A stretch of DNA of 5,495 nucleotides from Burkholderiales bacterium (lineage in GTDB: Bacteria > Pseudomonadota > Gammaproteobacteria > Burkholderiales > Burkholderiaceae_C): positions 1 through 5,495 of the forward strand of contig CANFYD010000296.1 of assembly GCA_947450745.1 (NCBI GenBank). The letters run 5' to 3'. Within the stretch, counting starts at the first letter, position 1. Every line of letters begins with the position of its first letter. Made by a program: the position numbers and the translations under genes. Shown here piece by piece: positions 1 to 4,855 of this stretch. The notes beneath the pieces are model-generated. The model ran no database searches. It was not told the origin of the DNA and was given only the letters and a program-made list of their open reading frames with translations.

Positions 1-243
1 ATCGCCCTGGCCGGCCAAGACGCCGGGCTGAGCGTGTTGGGCTACACCAGCCAAGCCCATTTTTTGATCAATTGCGGCCTGCTCGAACAACTGGACGGTG
101 CCAGCCTGGCCGCCCGCTCCATGGCCCACAAACTGATCGCCGAGCATGAAATGGGCGAGCTCTTCAAGGTCATCGGCTTCGCCGCAGGCGCGCCGTTTGA
201 CGCGCTGGGGTTCAAGGCCGGTGATCGGTCACACACTCTCTGA
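1..243 (+). CDS. MidA/NDUFAF7-type class I SAM-dependent methyltransferase, C-terminal end (partial)
   Basis: Frame 1 is open from the window edge to the TGA at 241-243 and gives the last 80 residues of a larger protein. The motifs LGYTSQAHFLINCGLL and AHKLIAEHEMGELFKVIGF are typical of the C-terminus of the COG1565 family, which includes bacterial MidA-like proteins and the mitochondrial complex I assembly methyltransferase NDUFAF7. The SAM-binding part lies outside the window, so the methyltransferase role rests on family membership. NDUFAF7 methylates an arginine of a complex I subunit; the substrate of bacterial members is not settled. A second in-frame stop (TAG) follows directly after TGA. 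The gene converges with cca, with an inverted REP pair between them that may end transcription on both strands. The GTG at 34 is internal to the family alignment and is not the true start. Confidence 0.85.
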   Translation: MALAGQDAGLSVLGYTSQAHFLINCGLLEQLDGASLAARSMAHKLIAEHEMGELFKVIGFAAGAPFDALGFKAGDRSHTL

Positions 244-251
244 TAGGCCGG

Positions 252-377
252 CGTAGGACGGGTCTCGACCCGCGTGTGGCCGACTGTGACACCGGTGTTG
301 TGCTCGGCCGAACCGCTGTTGCTGCGGCGCTGGACGCCATCAGCCCGAATTGCACGCGGGTCCAGACCCGCCCTACG
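252..377. repeat. Inverted pair of REP-like palindromes (BIME-like) between convergent genes
   Basis: The left arm (252-276) and right arm (353-377) are inverted copies that differ at 2 of 25 positions. Each begins at its outer end with GTAG (253-256 on plus; 376-373 on minus) and then holds its own hairpin: CGGGTC-TC-GACCCG on the left and CGGGTC-CA-GACCCG on the right, with an unpaired base making the outer palindrome imperfect. A GTAG head followed by a bulged palindrome is the layout of REP elements mobilised by RAYT (TnpA-REP) proteins. Two in opposite orientation around a 76-nt spacer resemble a BIME. No RAYT gene is present here. The pair could fold as two small hairpins or as one long stem, and may act as a two-way terminator or mRNA stabiliser (inference). 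There is no T-run typical of an intrinsic terminator. Confidence 0.7.
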
Positions 378-1623
378 TGGCCTGTGTCGGCAGCCCTTGC
401 GCTGCGCAAACGGCCACCAGCGCAGCCAAACGTGCCTGGTTGACCGCGCGCCCGATGGCGGGGCCGGTCTTGCCGTCGGCAATGGCCGCTGCGCTGGCTG
501 CCGCCAAGTCCACCGCCAGCACCGCTCGCAGGTCGAGCAGCAAACGTGCGCGTTGTGGGTAGGGGCGCAATGTCAGCCCCAAGCGCCCGCGCGCATCGCA
601 TTCGCAGGCCCAGAGCAGGTGCTCGAAGCGTTCCGGCCGCCGCCATGCGTCGCAGCGCTCCAGCAGGCGCAGCCGGGCTTCGGCGCTGAAGGCTTCGCTC
701 TGGTGCACATGGGTGTGCTCGCGCGCCACCATCTCGGCCAGCTCTCGGCAGTCGCTTGGCACCCGCCAACGCTCACTCAAGGCGCGCACCAGCGGCAGGC
801 CTCGGGCTTCATGGCCGAAATGCCGCGGCAGCTGGTCGGTGGGCGTCAGCCCCTTGCCCAAGTCGTGGCAAAGGCAGGCGTAACGCACCGGCAGTGGTGC
901 CGCTTGGGCGGCGCATTGGTCCAGCACCATCAGCAGGTGCAGGCCGGTGTCGATCTCCGGGTGATGGGCGGCCGGCTGCGGCACGCCGAACAAGCGCTCG
1001 ACCTCCGGGCTCAGCCGAGCCAGCGCACCGCAATCGCGCAACACCTCAAGCAGCCGCGACGGCCGGGCTTCCATCAGACCCCGGCTCAGCTCCTGCCAGA
1101 CCCGCTCGGCCACCAGAGCGTCGACCTCGCCGTCCGCCACCATGTGCCGCATCAGGGCCAAGGTTTCAGGAGCGACGCTGAACTCGGTGAAACGTGCGTC
1201 AAAGCGTGCCAGCCGCAAGATGCGCACCGGGTCTTCACCAAAGGCCGGGGAGACATGGCGCAGCACCTTGTCACGCAGGTCGCGCTGCCCGCCGTAGGGG
1301 TCAATAATTTGCCCGTCAGCGTCTTGCGCCATCGCGTTGATCGTCAAATCACGCCGCGCCAAGTCTTGCTCCAGCGTGACCTCAGGCGCGGCGTGAAAGG
1401 AGAAGCCGTGATAGCCCGGTGCCGTCTTGCGCTCGGTGCGGGCCAGCGCGTATTCCTCGTGGCTTTGCGGATGCAAGAAGACCGGAAAGTCGCGGCCCAC
1501 CGGCATGAAGCCCGCCCGCCGCATCGCGGCCGGGTCCGCGCCGACCACGACCCAGTCTTTGTCCTTGACCGGCAAACCCAGCAGCCCATCGCGCACCGCG
1601 CCCCCCACCAAGTACTGTTTCAT
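373..1623 (-). CDS. cca: Multifunctional CCA tRNA nucleotidyltransferase / 2'3'-cyclic phosphodiesterase / phosphatase
   Basis: The 416-residue product adds or repairs the 3' CCA end of tRNAs in the cytoplasm, using CTP and ATP without a nucleic acid template. It is a class II enzyme of nearly the same length as E. coli Cca. Visible motifs are GGAVRDGLLG (7-16), the metal-binding DKD (21-23), RRDLTINAMA (90-99) and EDPVRILRLARF (130-141), which cover the polymerase head and neck. An HD phosphohydrolase domain follows, with HHPEIDTGLHLL (220-231), CHDLGKG (252-258, HD pair H253/D254) and HFGHE (268-272). This C-terminal domain gives phosphatase, phosphodiesterase and phosphatase-type tRNA repair activities in the E. 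coli enzyme. The start ATG at 1623-1621 matches the family N-terminus (MKxYLVGGAVRD) and has a GAGG ribosome site with only three bases between. The last codon and the TAG stop lie inside the right REP arm. The gene is divergent from the first PEP-CTERM gene. Confidence 0.97.
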   Translation of the reverse strand: MKQYLVGGAVRDGLLGLPVKDKDWVVVGADPAAMRRAGFMPVGRDFPVFLHPQSHEEYALARTERKTAPGYHGFSFHAAPEVTLEQDLARRDLTINAMAQDADGQIIDPYGGQRDLRDKVLRHVSPAFGEDPVRILRLARFDARFTEFSVAPETLALMRHMVADGEVDALVAERVWQELSRGLMEARPSRLLEVLRDCGALARLSPEVERLFGVPQPAAHHPEIDTGLHLLMVLDQCAAQAAPLPVRYACLCHDLGKGLTPTDQLPRHFGHEARGLPLVRALSERWRVPSDCRELAEMVAREHTHVHQSEAFSAEARLRLLERCDAWRRPERFEHLLWACECDARGRLGLTLRPYPQRARLLLDLRAVLAVDLAAASAAAIADGKTGPAIGRAVNQARLAALVAVCAAQGLPTQAT

Positions 1624-1699
1624 CGTCCTCGCCCAGAAAGTCTTAAGGTTAACCGCTAGACCGCAGCCTCAAAGTGGCTCTACTGAGGCCTCTCCGTGG

Positions 1700-1727
1700 G
1701 TTAAAACAGCCAAATTCATCCGTTCAA
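1700..1727 (-). promoter_or_regulatory. Possible sigma-70-like promoter for cca
   Basis: Read on the minus strand, TTGAAC (1727-1722) is followed after 16 bases by TTTAAC (1705-1700), each matching 4 of 6 positions of the -35 and -10 consensus. This would start a transcript with a leader of roughly 70 nt before the cca ATG. The match is modest and based on spacing and position only. A 6-bp inverted repeat (GCCTCA at 1666-1671, TGAGGC at 1684-1689) lies in the resulting leader. Confidence 0.25.
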
Positions 1728-1754
1728 CAGGGCTGGGCCGCCGGCTTGTGGTTT

Positions 1755-1776
1755 ATTTGTGCTGCATCGCACAAAT
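1755..1776. promoter_or_regulatory. Perfect 8-bp palindrome, candidate operator of the first PEP-CTERM cassette
   Basis: ATTTGTGC (1755-1762), a six-base spacer TGCATC, and GCACAAAT (1769-1776) form a perfect inverted repeat at the upstream edge of the duplicated leader. The TGTGC-N6-GCACA layout is like the half-site geometry of CRP/FNR-family sites, and the TGC/GCA content also recalls other dimeric regulators. Which protein binds, if any, cannot be told. The second cassette keeps only parts of it (TGTTGCTGTCTTACAAA near 2484-2500) and has lost the symmetry. No convincing -35/-10 pair was found nearby. A GG (1750-1751) nine bases before a GC (1761-1762) is only a weak sigma-54-like hint. 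Confidence 0.4.
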
Positions 1777-1899
1777 TTAAGCTTCGCCCCCCCGGGACGC
1801 GGGGTACCTGCTTTTTGCGACCCCGGATACATTGGTTCCCAAGGGGCCGATTGACGCAACCCCGCTTCGGCCTCCGGGCCACCCTAATTAAAGTGAATC
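1773..1899 (+). promoter_or_regulatory. Structured leader of the first PEP-CTERM gene, repeat copy 1
   Basis: This stretch is repeated, with few differences, at about 2499-2625. It holds a hairpin CCCCG-GGACG-CGGGG (1790-1804), framed by AAGC (1779-1782) and GCTT (1810-1813) and followed by five T (1812-1816), which is terminator-like but weak. A small TTGG-TTC-CCAA stem lies at 1832-1842. Then GGCCGA (1845-1850) can pair with TCGGCC (1867-1872). The GGCC of the latter can instead pair with GGCC at 1877-1880 around a TCCG loop, 19 bases before the ATG. The two pairings exclude each other. The ribosome site before ATG is weak (AAGTGA, 1891-1896). It resembles a regulated 5' UTR; no known riboswitch class was recognised, and the transcript start is not known. 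Confidence 0.55.
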
Positions 1900-2388
1900 A
1901 TGAAAAAACTTAATTTTGTTGCTGCTGCTGTTTTGGCTCTGAGCGCGATTGGTGCACAAGCTGCTTTGCTGACGCCTGTTACGACGACTGGCGCATCATT
2001 CAGCGATCTGACGATTGGCACGATCACCATTCTGTCGACTTCTGATTTGGTGGGTAGCTTGTTCGCGCTGGACAAGGTGTCGGTTGACTTTATGGGCACG
2101 CCTCTTTCGTTCACGTTGCAAGCTGTCTCATTCTCCAACGCTGCAGTTGGTTCGCTGGGTAGCGATCTGGACGCTTCGGCCGCTGGTTTTTCGTTCAAGA
2201 ACGTCGCGGCTGGTGCCTACTTGGTCAAGGCATCCGGCAATTTGATCGGCTCGGCTCAAATCAATGGTTCAGGTTTCATCGGCGCTGACTACACCGTGAC
2301 GGCCGTTCCTGAGCCAGAAACCTATGCCCTGATGTTGGCTGGTCTGGCTGCCGTGGGCTTCGTCGCTCGCCGCCGCAAGGCTGCCTGA
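1900..2388 (+). CDS. Small secreted PEP-CTERM sorting domain protein (first of tandem pair)
   Basis: The 162-residue product has a Sec signal peptide (MKK, hydrophobic core 4-17, likely cleavage after AQA at 19-21), a mature part of about 114 residues, and a C-terminal PEP-CTERM tag. The tag has the PEP motif at 137-139, a hydrophobic segment YALMLAGLAAVGFV and a basic end ARRRK. Proteins of this type are exported, anchored briefly by the tail, and processed by an exosortase, usually in bacteria that make extracellular polysaccharide; no exosortase is in this window. The mature part is cysteine-free, rich in Ser, Gly, Ala and Thr, and looks beta-rich. The stretch ASFSDLTIGTITI with later alternating hydrophobics resembles FxDxF-type PEP-CTERM proteins, but the assignment is loose. 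The ATG fits the signal peptide and the leader repeat. A matrix or floc structural role is an inference from the family. Codons favour GCT, GTT and TTG more than in the neighbouring GC-rich genes. Confidence 0.9.
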   Translation: MKKLNFVAAAVLALSAIGAQAALLTPVTTTGASFSDLTIGTITILSTSDLVGSLFALDKVSVDFMGTPLSFTLQAVSFSNAAVGSLGSDLDASAAGFSFKNVAAGAYLVKASGNLIGSAQINGSGFIGADYTVTAVPEPETYALMLAGLAAVGFVARRRKAA

Positions 2389-2399
2389 ATTTCAGGTGA

Positions 2400-2429
2400 C
2401 TGCTGACGGGCCTGCGGGCCTGGCAGCAG
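2400..2429 (+). other. 13-bp hairpin in the 3' UTR of the first PEP-CTERM gene
   Basis: CTGCTGACGGGCC (2400-2412), loop TGCG, and GGCCTGGCAGCAG (2417-2429) form a 13-pair stem with one A/G mismatch, starting 11 nt after the stop codon and lying before the T-run terminator. It has no T-run of its own, so it is not an intrinsic terminator. The copy at 3105-3134 has three substitutions, all of which keep Watson-Crick or G-U pairs. That suggests the RNA fold matters, for example as an mRNA-stabilising element (inference). Confidence 0.65.
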
Positions 2430-2436
2430 AACAAAC

Positions 2437-2469
2437 AAAAAGAGCGCCCTGATCGGCGCTCTTTTTTTT
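2437..2469 (+). terminator. Intrinsic terminator after the first PEP-CTERM gene
   Basis: A 12-bp perfect stem, AAAAAGAGCGCC (2437-2448) with GGCGCTCTTTTT (2455-2466), has a CTGATC loop and runs into eight T (2462-2469). It is a strong rho-independent terminator that separates the two cassettes, so each probably makes its own transcript. Confidence 0.92.
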
Positions 2470-2498
2470 GTTCTGCGCCCTACTGTTGCTGTCTTACA

Positions 2499-2625
2499 AA
2501 AATTTAAGCTTCGCCCCCCGGGACGCGGGGTGTTCGCTTTTTACTCCTGCGTATACATTGGATTCCAAGGGGCCGATTGACATTTCCCCGCTTCGGCCCT
2601 CGGGTCACCTTAATTAAAGTGAATG
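2499..2625 (+). promoter_or_regulatory. Structured leader of the second PEP-CTERM gene, repeat copy 2
   Basis: This is the second copy of the leader at 1773-1899. The hairpin CCCCG-GGACG-CGGGG lies at 2516-2530, its AAGC/GCTT frame at 2506-2509 and 2536-2539, and the five-T run at 2538-2542. TTGG-ATT-CCAA (2558-2568) keeps the stem of copy 1 with a different loop. GGCCGA (2571-2576) pairs with TCGGCC (2593-2598) over a 16-nt loop as in copy 1. The alternative stem GGCC (2595-2598) with GGTC (2603-2606) keeps pairing through a G-U. Differences between the copies fall mostly in loops and spacers, such as 2531-2535 and 2543-2552. Confidence 0.55.
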
Positions 2626-3093
2626 ATGAAAAAACTTAATTTTGTTGCTGCTGCTGTCTTGGCGTTCTCTTCGGTTGCTTCGTTTGCTGCCGACCAGGCG
2701 CTGACTTTCACTAGTGGTGTCTCTAATTTCACCGGCACGGCTCCTTTGCTGTCTGGCGGCACCGACATCTTGTCTTTCACGGGCCTGGCTGCAGGCAGCT
2801 ACGAATTCACTTTGACCACGCAGAGCCAGAACGTTTCATGGGCTTTGTCTGATTTCAACGGCCAAAACCTTGACTTCTACGGAGTTCCTGGCGTGTCGAA
2901 AGTGGTGTTTGGCTACCTGGAAAGTACCGGTTCGGCACCTTTCACCCTGAATCTGAACGGTATTGCCAACGCTGGCGCTGCTTATTCGGGCACCTTGTCT
3001 GTGACAGCCGTTCCTGAGCCAGAAACTTATGCCCTGATGTTGGCCGGTCTGGCTGCCGTGGGCTTCATGGCTCGCCGCCGCAAGGCTGCCTGA
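2626..3093 (+). CDS. Small secreted PEP-CTERM protein (second of tandem pair)
   Basis: The product is 155 residues from the ATG at 2626. A second ATG directly upstream at 2623 would add one Met; 2626 is preferred because it matches the start of the first cassette and leaves the weak AAGTGA site (2617-2622) a few bases of spacing. The signal peptide MKKLNFVAAAVLAF...SFA is nearly identical to that of its neighbour (likely cleavage after residue 21). The tag (VPEP from residue 129, ending ARRRKAA) differs from its neighbour in one residue, Met for Val. The mature part of about 107 residues is cysteine-free and different in sequence: FTGTAPLLSGGTDILSFTGLAAGSYEFTL, then QNVSWALSDFNGQNLDF and FGYLESTGSAPFTLNLNG. 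It resembles PEP-CTERM proteins often seen in Burkholderiales (FxDxF-like), with a predicted beta fold. Export by Sec and exosortase processing are predicted from family knowledge. The exact role is unknown. Confidence 0.9.
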   Translation: MKKLNFVAAAVLAFSSVASFAADQALTFTSGVSNFTGTAPLLSGGTDILSFTGLAAGSYEFTLTTQSQNVSWALSDFNGQNLDFYGVPGVSKVVFGYLESTGSAPFTLNLNGIANAGAAYSGTLSVTAVPEPETYALMLAGLAAVGFMARRRKAA

Positions 3094-3104
3094 ATCTCAG
3101 GTGA

Positions 3105-3134
3105 CTGCTGACAGGTCTGCGGGCCTGGCAGTAG
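3105..3134 (+). other. 13-bp hairpin in the 3' UTR of the second PEP-CTERM gene
   Basis: CTGCTGACAGGTC (3105-3117), loop TGCG, and GGCCTGGCAGTAG (3122-3134) pair over 13 positions with one A/G mismatch and two G-U pairs. The position, 11 nt after the stop codon, and the loop are the same as at 2400-2429. Relative to copy 1, a G-U pair has become A-U, and two G-C pairs have become G-U. Confidence 0.65.
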
Positions 3135-3141
3135 AACAAAC

Positions 3142-3174
3142 AAAAAGAGCGCCCTGACAGGCGCTCTTTTTTTT
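3142..3174. terminator. Bidirectional intrinsic terminator between the second PEP-CTERM gene and the GST-like gene
   Basis: AAAAAGAGCGCC (3142-3153) and GGCGCTCTTTTT (3160-3171) form a 12-bp stem with a CTGACA loop and eight T (3167-3174). The A-run at the 5' side gives a T-run on the minus strand, so the same hairpin can end transcription of the convergent GST-like gene, whose stop codon is only 14 bases away. Confidence 0.9.
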
Positions 3175-3188
3175 GCCCTCGTCAAACC

Positions 3189-3881
3189 TCAGCCTGGCTG
3201 CCGGTACGGCTCCTCGAAGTCCAGAAAGTCATGTTCTGCCAGCGCGTCGCTGACCCAGGCGGCCACGGCCGGGTGTTGCTCGACCGCTTGCGCGTAAGCG
3301 GCCGCCGCAGGCACAAGTGGCAGGCCGTAGCGGCTGGTGCGCATCACCACGGGTGCGAAGTAAGCATCCACCGCGCTGAATTCGCCAAACAGAAATGGAT
3401 GAGCGGGCCCGCCATTGGCCGCCAGCGCGTCGGCCCAGAGTTCATTCAAACGCTTCAAATCGCTGACCAATGCGGGCTCGGTGGCCAGCAACTGTTGACC
3501 AACGGCGTGCAGATCCGCTTCGATATTCATCGGGCAGAGGCTGCGCAAGCCGCCAAATCCGGCGTGCATTTCGGCACACAAGCTGCGGGCCCGGGCGCGC
3601 TGCCTGAGGTCGCGTGGCCAGATGGCCAGTTGCGGATGACTTTCAGCGATGTATTCAGCAATCGCCAAGGTGTCCCAGACGGCAAAGCCATCAGCTTCAA
3701 CCAGCACCGGCACCTTGGCTGTTGGGCAGAGCGTCGCCAAGGATTGGTAGAACGACGAGCCGGGGCTGAAGTCAAAGCGCAGCTTGACCTCTTCAAACGG
3801 AATGCCGAAAGCCTTCAGCAGCACCCAGGGCCGCATCGACCAGGACGAGTAGTTTTTGTTGCCGATGTAGAGCTTGAGCAT
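3189..3881 (-). CDS. Glutathione S-transferase family protein
   Basis: The 230-residue cytosolic protein has the two-domain GST layout. The N-terminal thioredoxin-like part (about 1-85) contains IGNKNYSSWSMRPW (6-19), where Ser12 or Ser13 is the likely glutathione-activating residue, the cis-proline loop KVPVL (56-60, P58), and WDTLAIAEYIAE (69-80), which ends the glutathione site. The helical C-terminal domain has CAEMHAGFGGLRSLCPMNIEA (102-122 region) and an N-capping-type FSAVDAYFAPV (168-178). The ending EHDFLDFEEPYR is common to a Burkholderiales subgroup. The substrate is unknown; the family conjugates or reduces electrophiles with glutathione. The ATG lies 11 nt after the stop codon of the SDR gene upstream, so it is the last gene of a minus-strand operon. 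The ribosome site is weak (GAGACGG before the A-run). Confidence 0.93.
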   Translation of the reverse strand: MLKLYIGNKNYSSWSMRPWVLLKAFGIPFEEVKLRFDFSPGSSFYQSLATLCPTAKVPVLVEADGFAVWDTLAIAEYIAESHPQLAIWPRDLRQRARARSLCAEMHAGFGGLRSLCPMNIEADLHAVGQQLLATEPALVSDLKRLNELWADALAANGGPAHPFLFGEFSAVDAYFAPVVMRTSRYGLPLVPAAAAYAQAVEQHPAVAAWVSDALAEHDFLDFEEPYRQPG

Positions 3882-3892
3882 TTTTTACCGTC

Positions 3893-4855
3893 TCAGCGGC
3901 CGGCCTTGGCCCGCATGGCGTCGAGCCGGCTGCAACCCTGACCGGCGGCCAAGTAGCCCGGCACGACGGCGGCGATCGATTGCGGCGTGATGCCCAGTGA
4001 TTCCAGGCCCGGCAGCACACCGTCGGCCACATTGGGTACTTGCATCGAGGCCAGGTTGTCGCGCGACATCAGCGGCTCGCCGGGGGCCAGCTCCATCATG
4101 ACCGCTTGCGCCCAAGCCAGCGGGCCGGGCAGCGGCAGAATCGGCCGCGCATGACCGGCGATGCTGCCGGCCAGGCGCACCAGCTCGGCCAGGGTCAACA
4201 CCTGCGGCCCGGCCAATTCATAGGTTTGACCGGCGGTGGTGTTGGCATCCACCACGCAGGCGACGATGGCGCTGGCCACGTCTTCCACCCAGACCGGCTG
4301 GAAGCGCGCCTTGGCACCCGCCAGCGGCATGACCGGAAAGACCGCTTGCAGCTTGGCAAACAAATTCAAAAACCGGTCTCGCTCGCCAAACACGACCGAG
4401 GGCCGCAGCAGCGTCAAGGCCAGGTCGGCTTGCTTCAGCACCGCCTCGCCGGCCGCCTTCGAGCGCAAATAGCGGGACGGCGCATCCGCCGCCGCACCGA
4501 GCGCGCTGACATGGATCAGCCGCTTGACGCCGCTGGCCTGGCACGCGGCAGCCAACTGGCGCGGCAACTGCACATGGGCGCGCTCGAACTGCGCCTCGTC
4601 GCCCTGCAGGATGGCGATCAGGTTGATCACGACATCATGGCCGGGCAGCAACGCTTGCAATTGCTGCGGCTGATGTACGTCGGCTTGCAAGACGGTCAGC
4701 CCGGGCAGGCCCTGAACGCCTTGCGCGTTGTGCAGCCGCCGGGTTGGCACGGTGATGCGGGCGCTGCCGCCAAAGCGCTGCACCAACTGTTCGCACAGCG
4801 AGCGGCCGATAAAGCCGCTGCCGCCCAGGATCAAGAGGGAAGGATTGAGTGTCAT
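3893..4855 (-). CDS. Complex I NDUFA9-like NAD(P)-binding atypical SDR (epimerase/dehydratase family)
   Basis: The 320-residue protein has an N-terminal Rossmann fold with ILGGSGFIG (9-17; glycines 11, 14, 17 in GxxGxxG) and a VINLIAIL strand (76-83). The SDR triad-like residues are Ser117 (HVSALG) and Tyr129/Lys133 (YLRSK). LRPSVVFGERDRFLN (150-164) and FQPVWVEDVA (185-194) follow, as in extended SDRs. This pattern matches the bacterial relatives of NDUFA9, an accessory NADPH-binding subunit of mitochondrial complex I. In bacteria without that subunit the role is unclear; redox, quinone or lipid-linked chemistry are possibilities, not shown here. Its ATG overlaps the stop codon of the transglycosylase gene by 4 bp (ATGA) and there is no clear Shine-Dalgarno site, so translational coupling is likely. 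The GST-like gene follows 11 nt later. Confidence 0.9.
   Translation of the reverse strand: MTLNPSLLILGGSGFIGRSLCEQLVQRFGGSARITVPTRRLHNAQGVQGLPGLTVLQADVHQPQQLQALLPGHDVVINLIAILQGDEAQFERAHVQLPRQLAAACQASGVKRLIHVSALGAAADAPSRYLRSKAAGEAVLKQADLALTLLRPSVVFGERDRFLNLFAKLQAVFPVMPLAGAKARFQPVWVEDVASAIVACVVDANTTAGQTYELAGPQVLTLAELVRLAGSIAGHARPILPLPGPLAWAQAVMMELAPGEPLMSRDNLASMQVPNVADGVLPGLESLGITPQSIAAVVPGYLAAGQGCSRLDAMRAKAGR

Noticed and set aside
274..1659. Long plus-strand open frame of 461 codons across the cca region
   Set aside because: It is the antisense shadow of cca in GC-rich DNA. The encoded sequence is low-complexity, rich in Gln, Arg and His, and has no recognisable domain, while the minus strand has all Cca motifs.
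1785..1804. Cyclic-di-GMP (GEMM) riboswitch, suggested by GGGACGC in the leader
   Set aside because: Only this short string is shared; the other conserved GEMM segments and the two-stem layout are absent.
1834..1848. GG-N10-GC spacing in both leaders (TTGG...GGGGCC) as a sigma-54 promoter
   Set aside because: Only the GG and GC dinucleotides match, the rest of the TGGCAC/TTGC consensus is missing, and the bases belong to conserved stems. PEP-CTERM genes can be sigma-54 dependent in some bacteria, so this was looked for but not supported.
1884..2198. Minus-strand open frame over the start of the first PEP-CTERM gene
   Set aside because: The plus strand has a signal peptide, PEP-CTERM tag and terminator; the minus product has no such features.
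3231..3941. Plus-strand open frame opposite the GST-like gene
   Set aside because: It is a shadow frame; the minus strand carries the clear two-domain GST.
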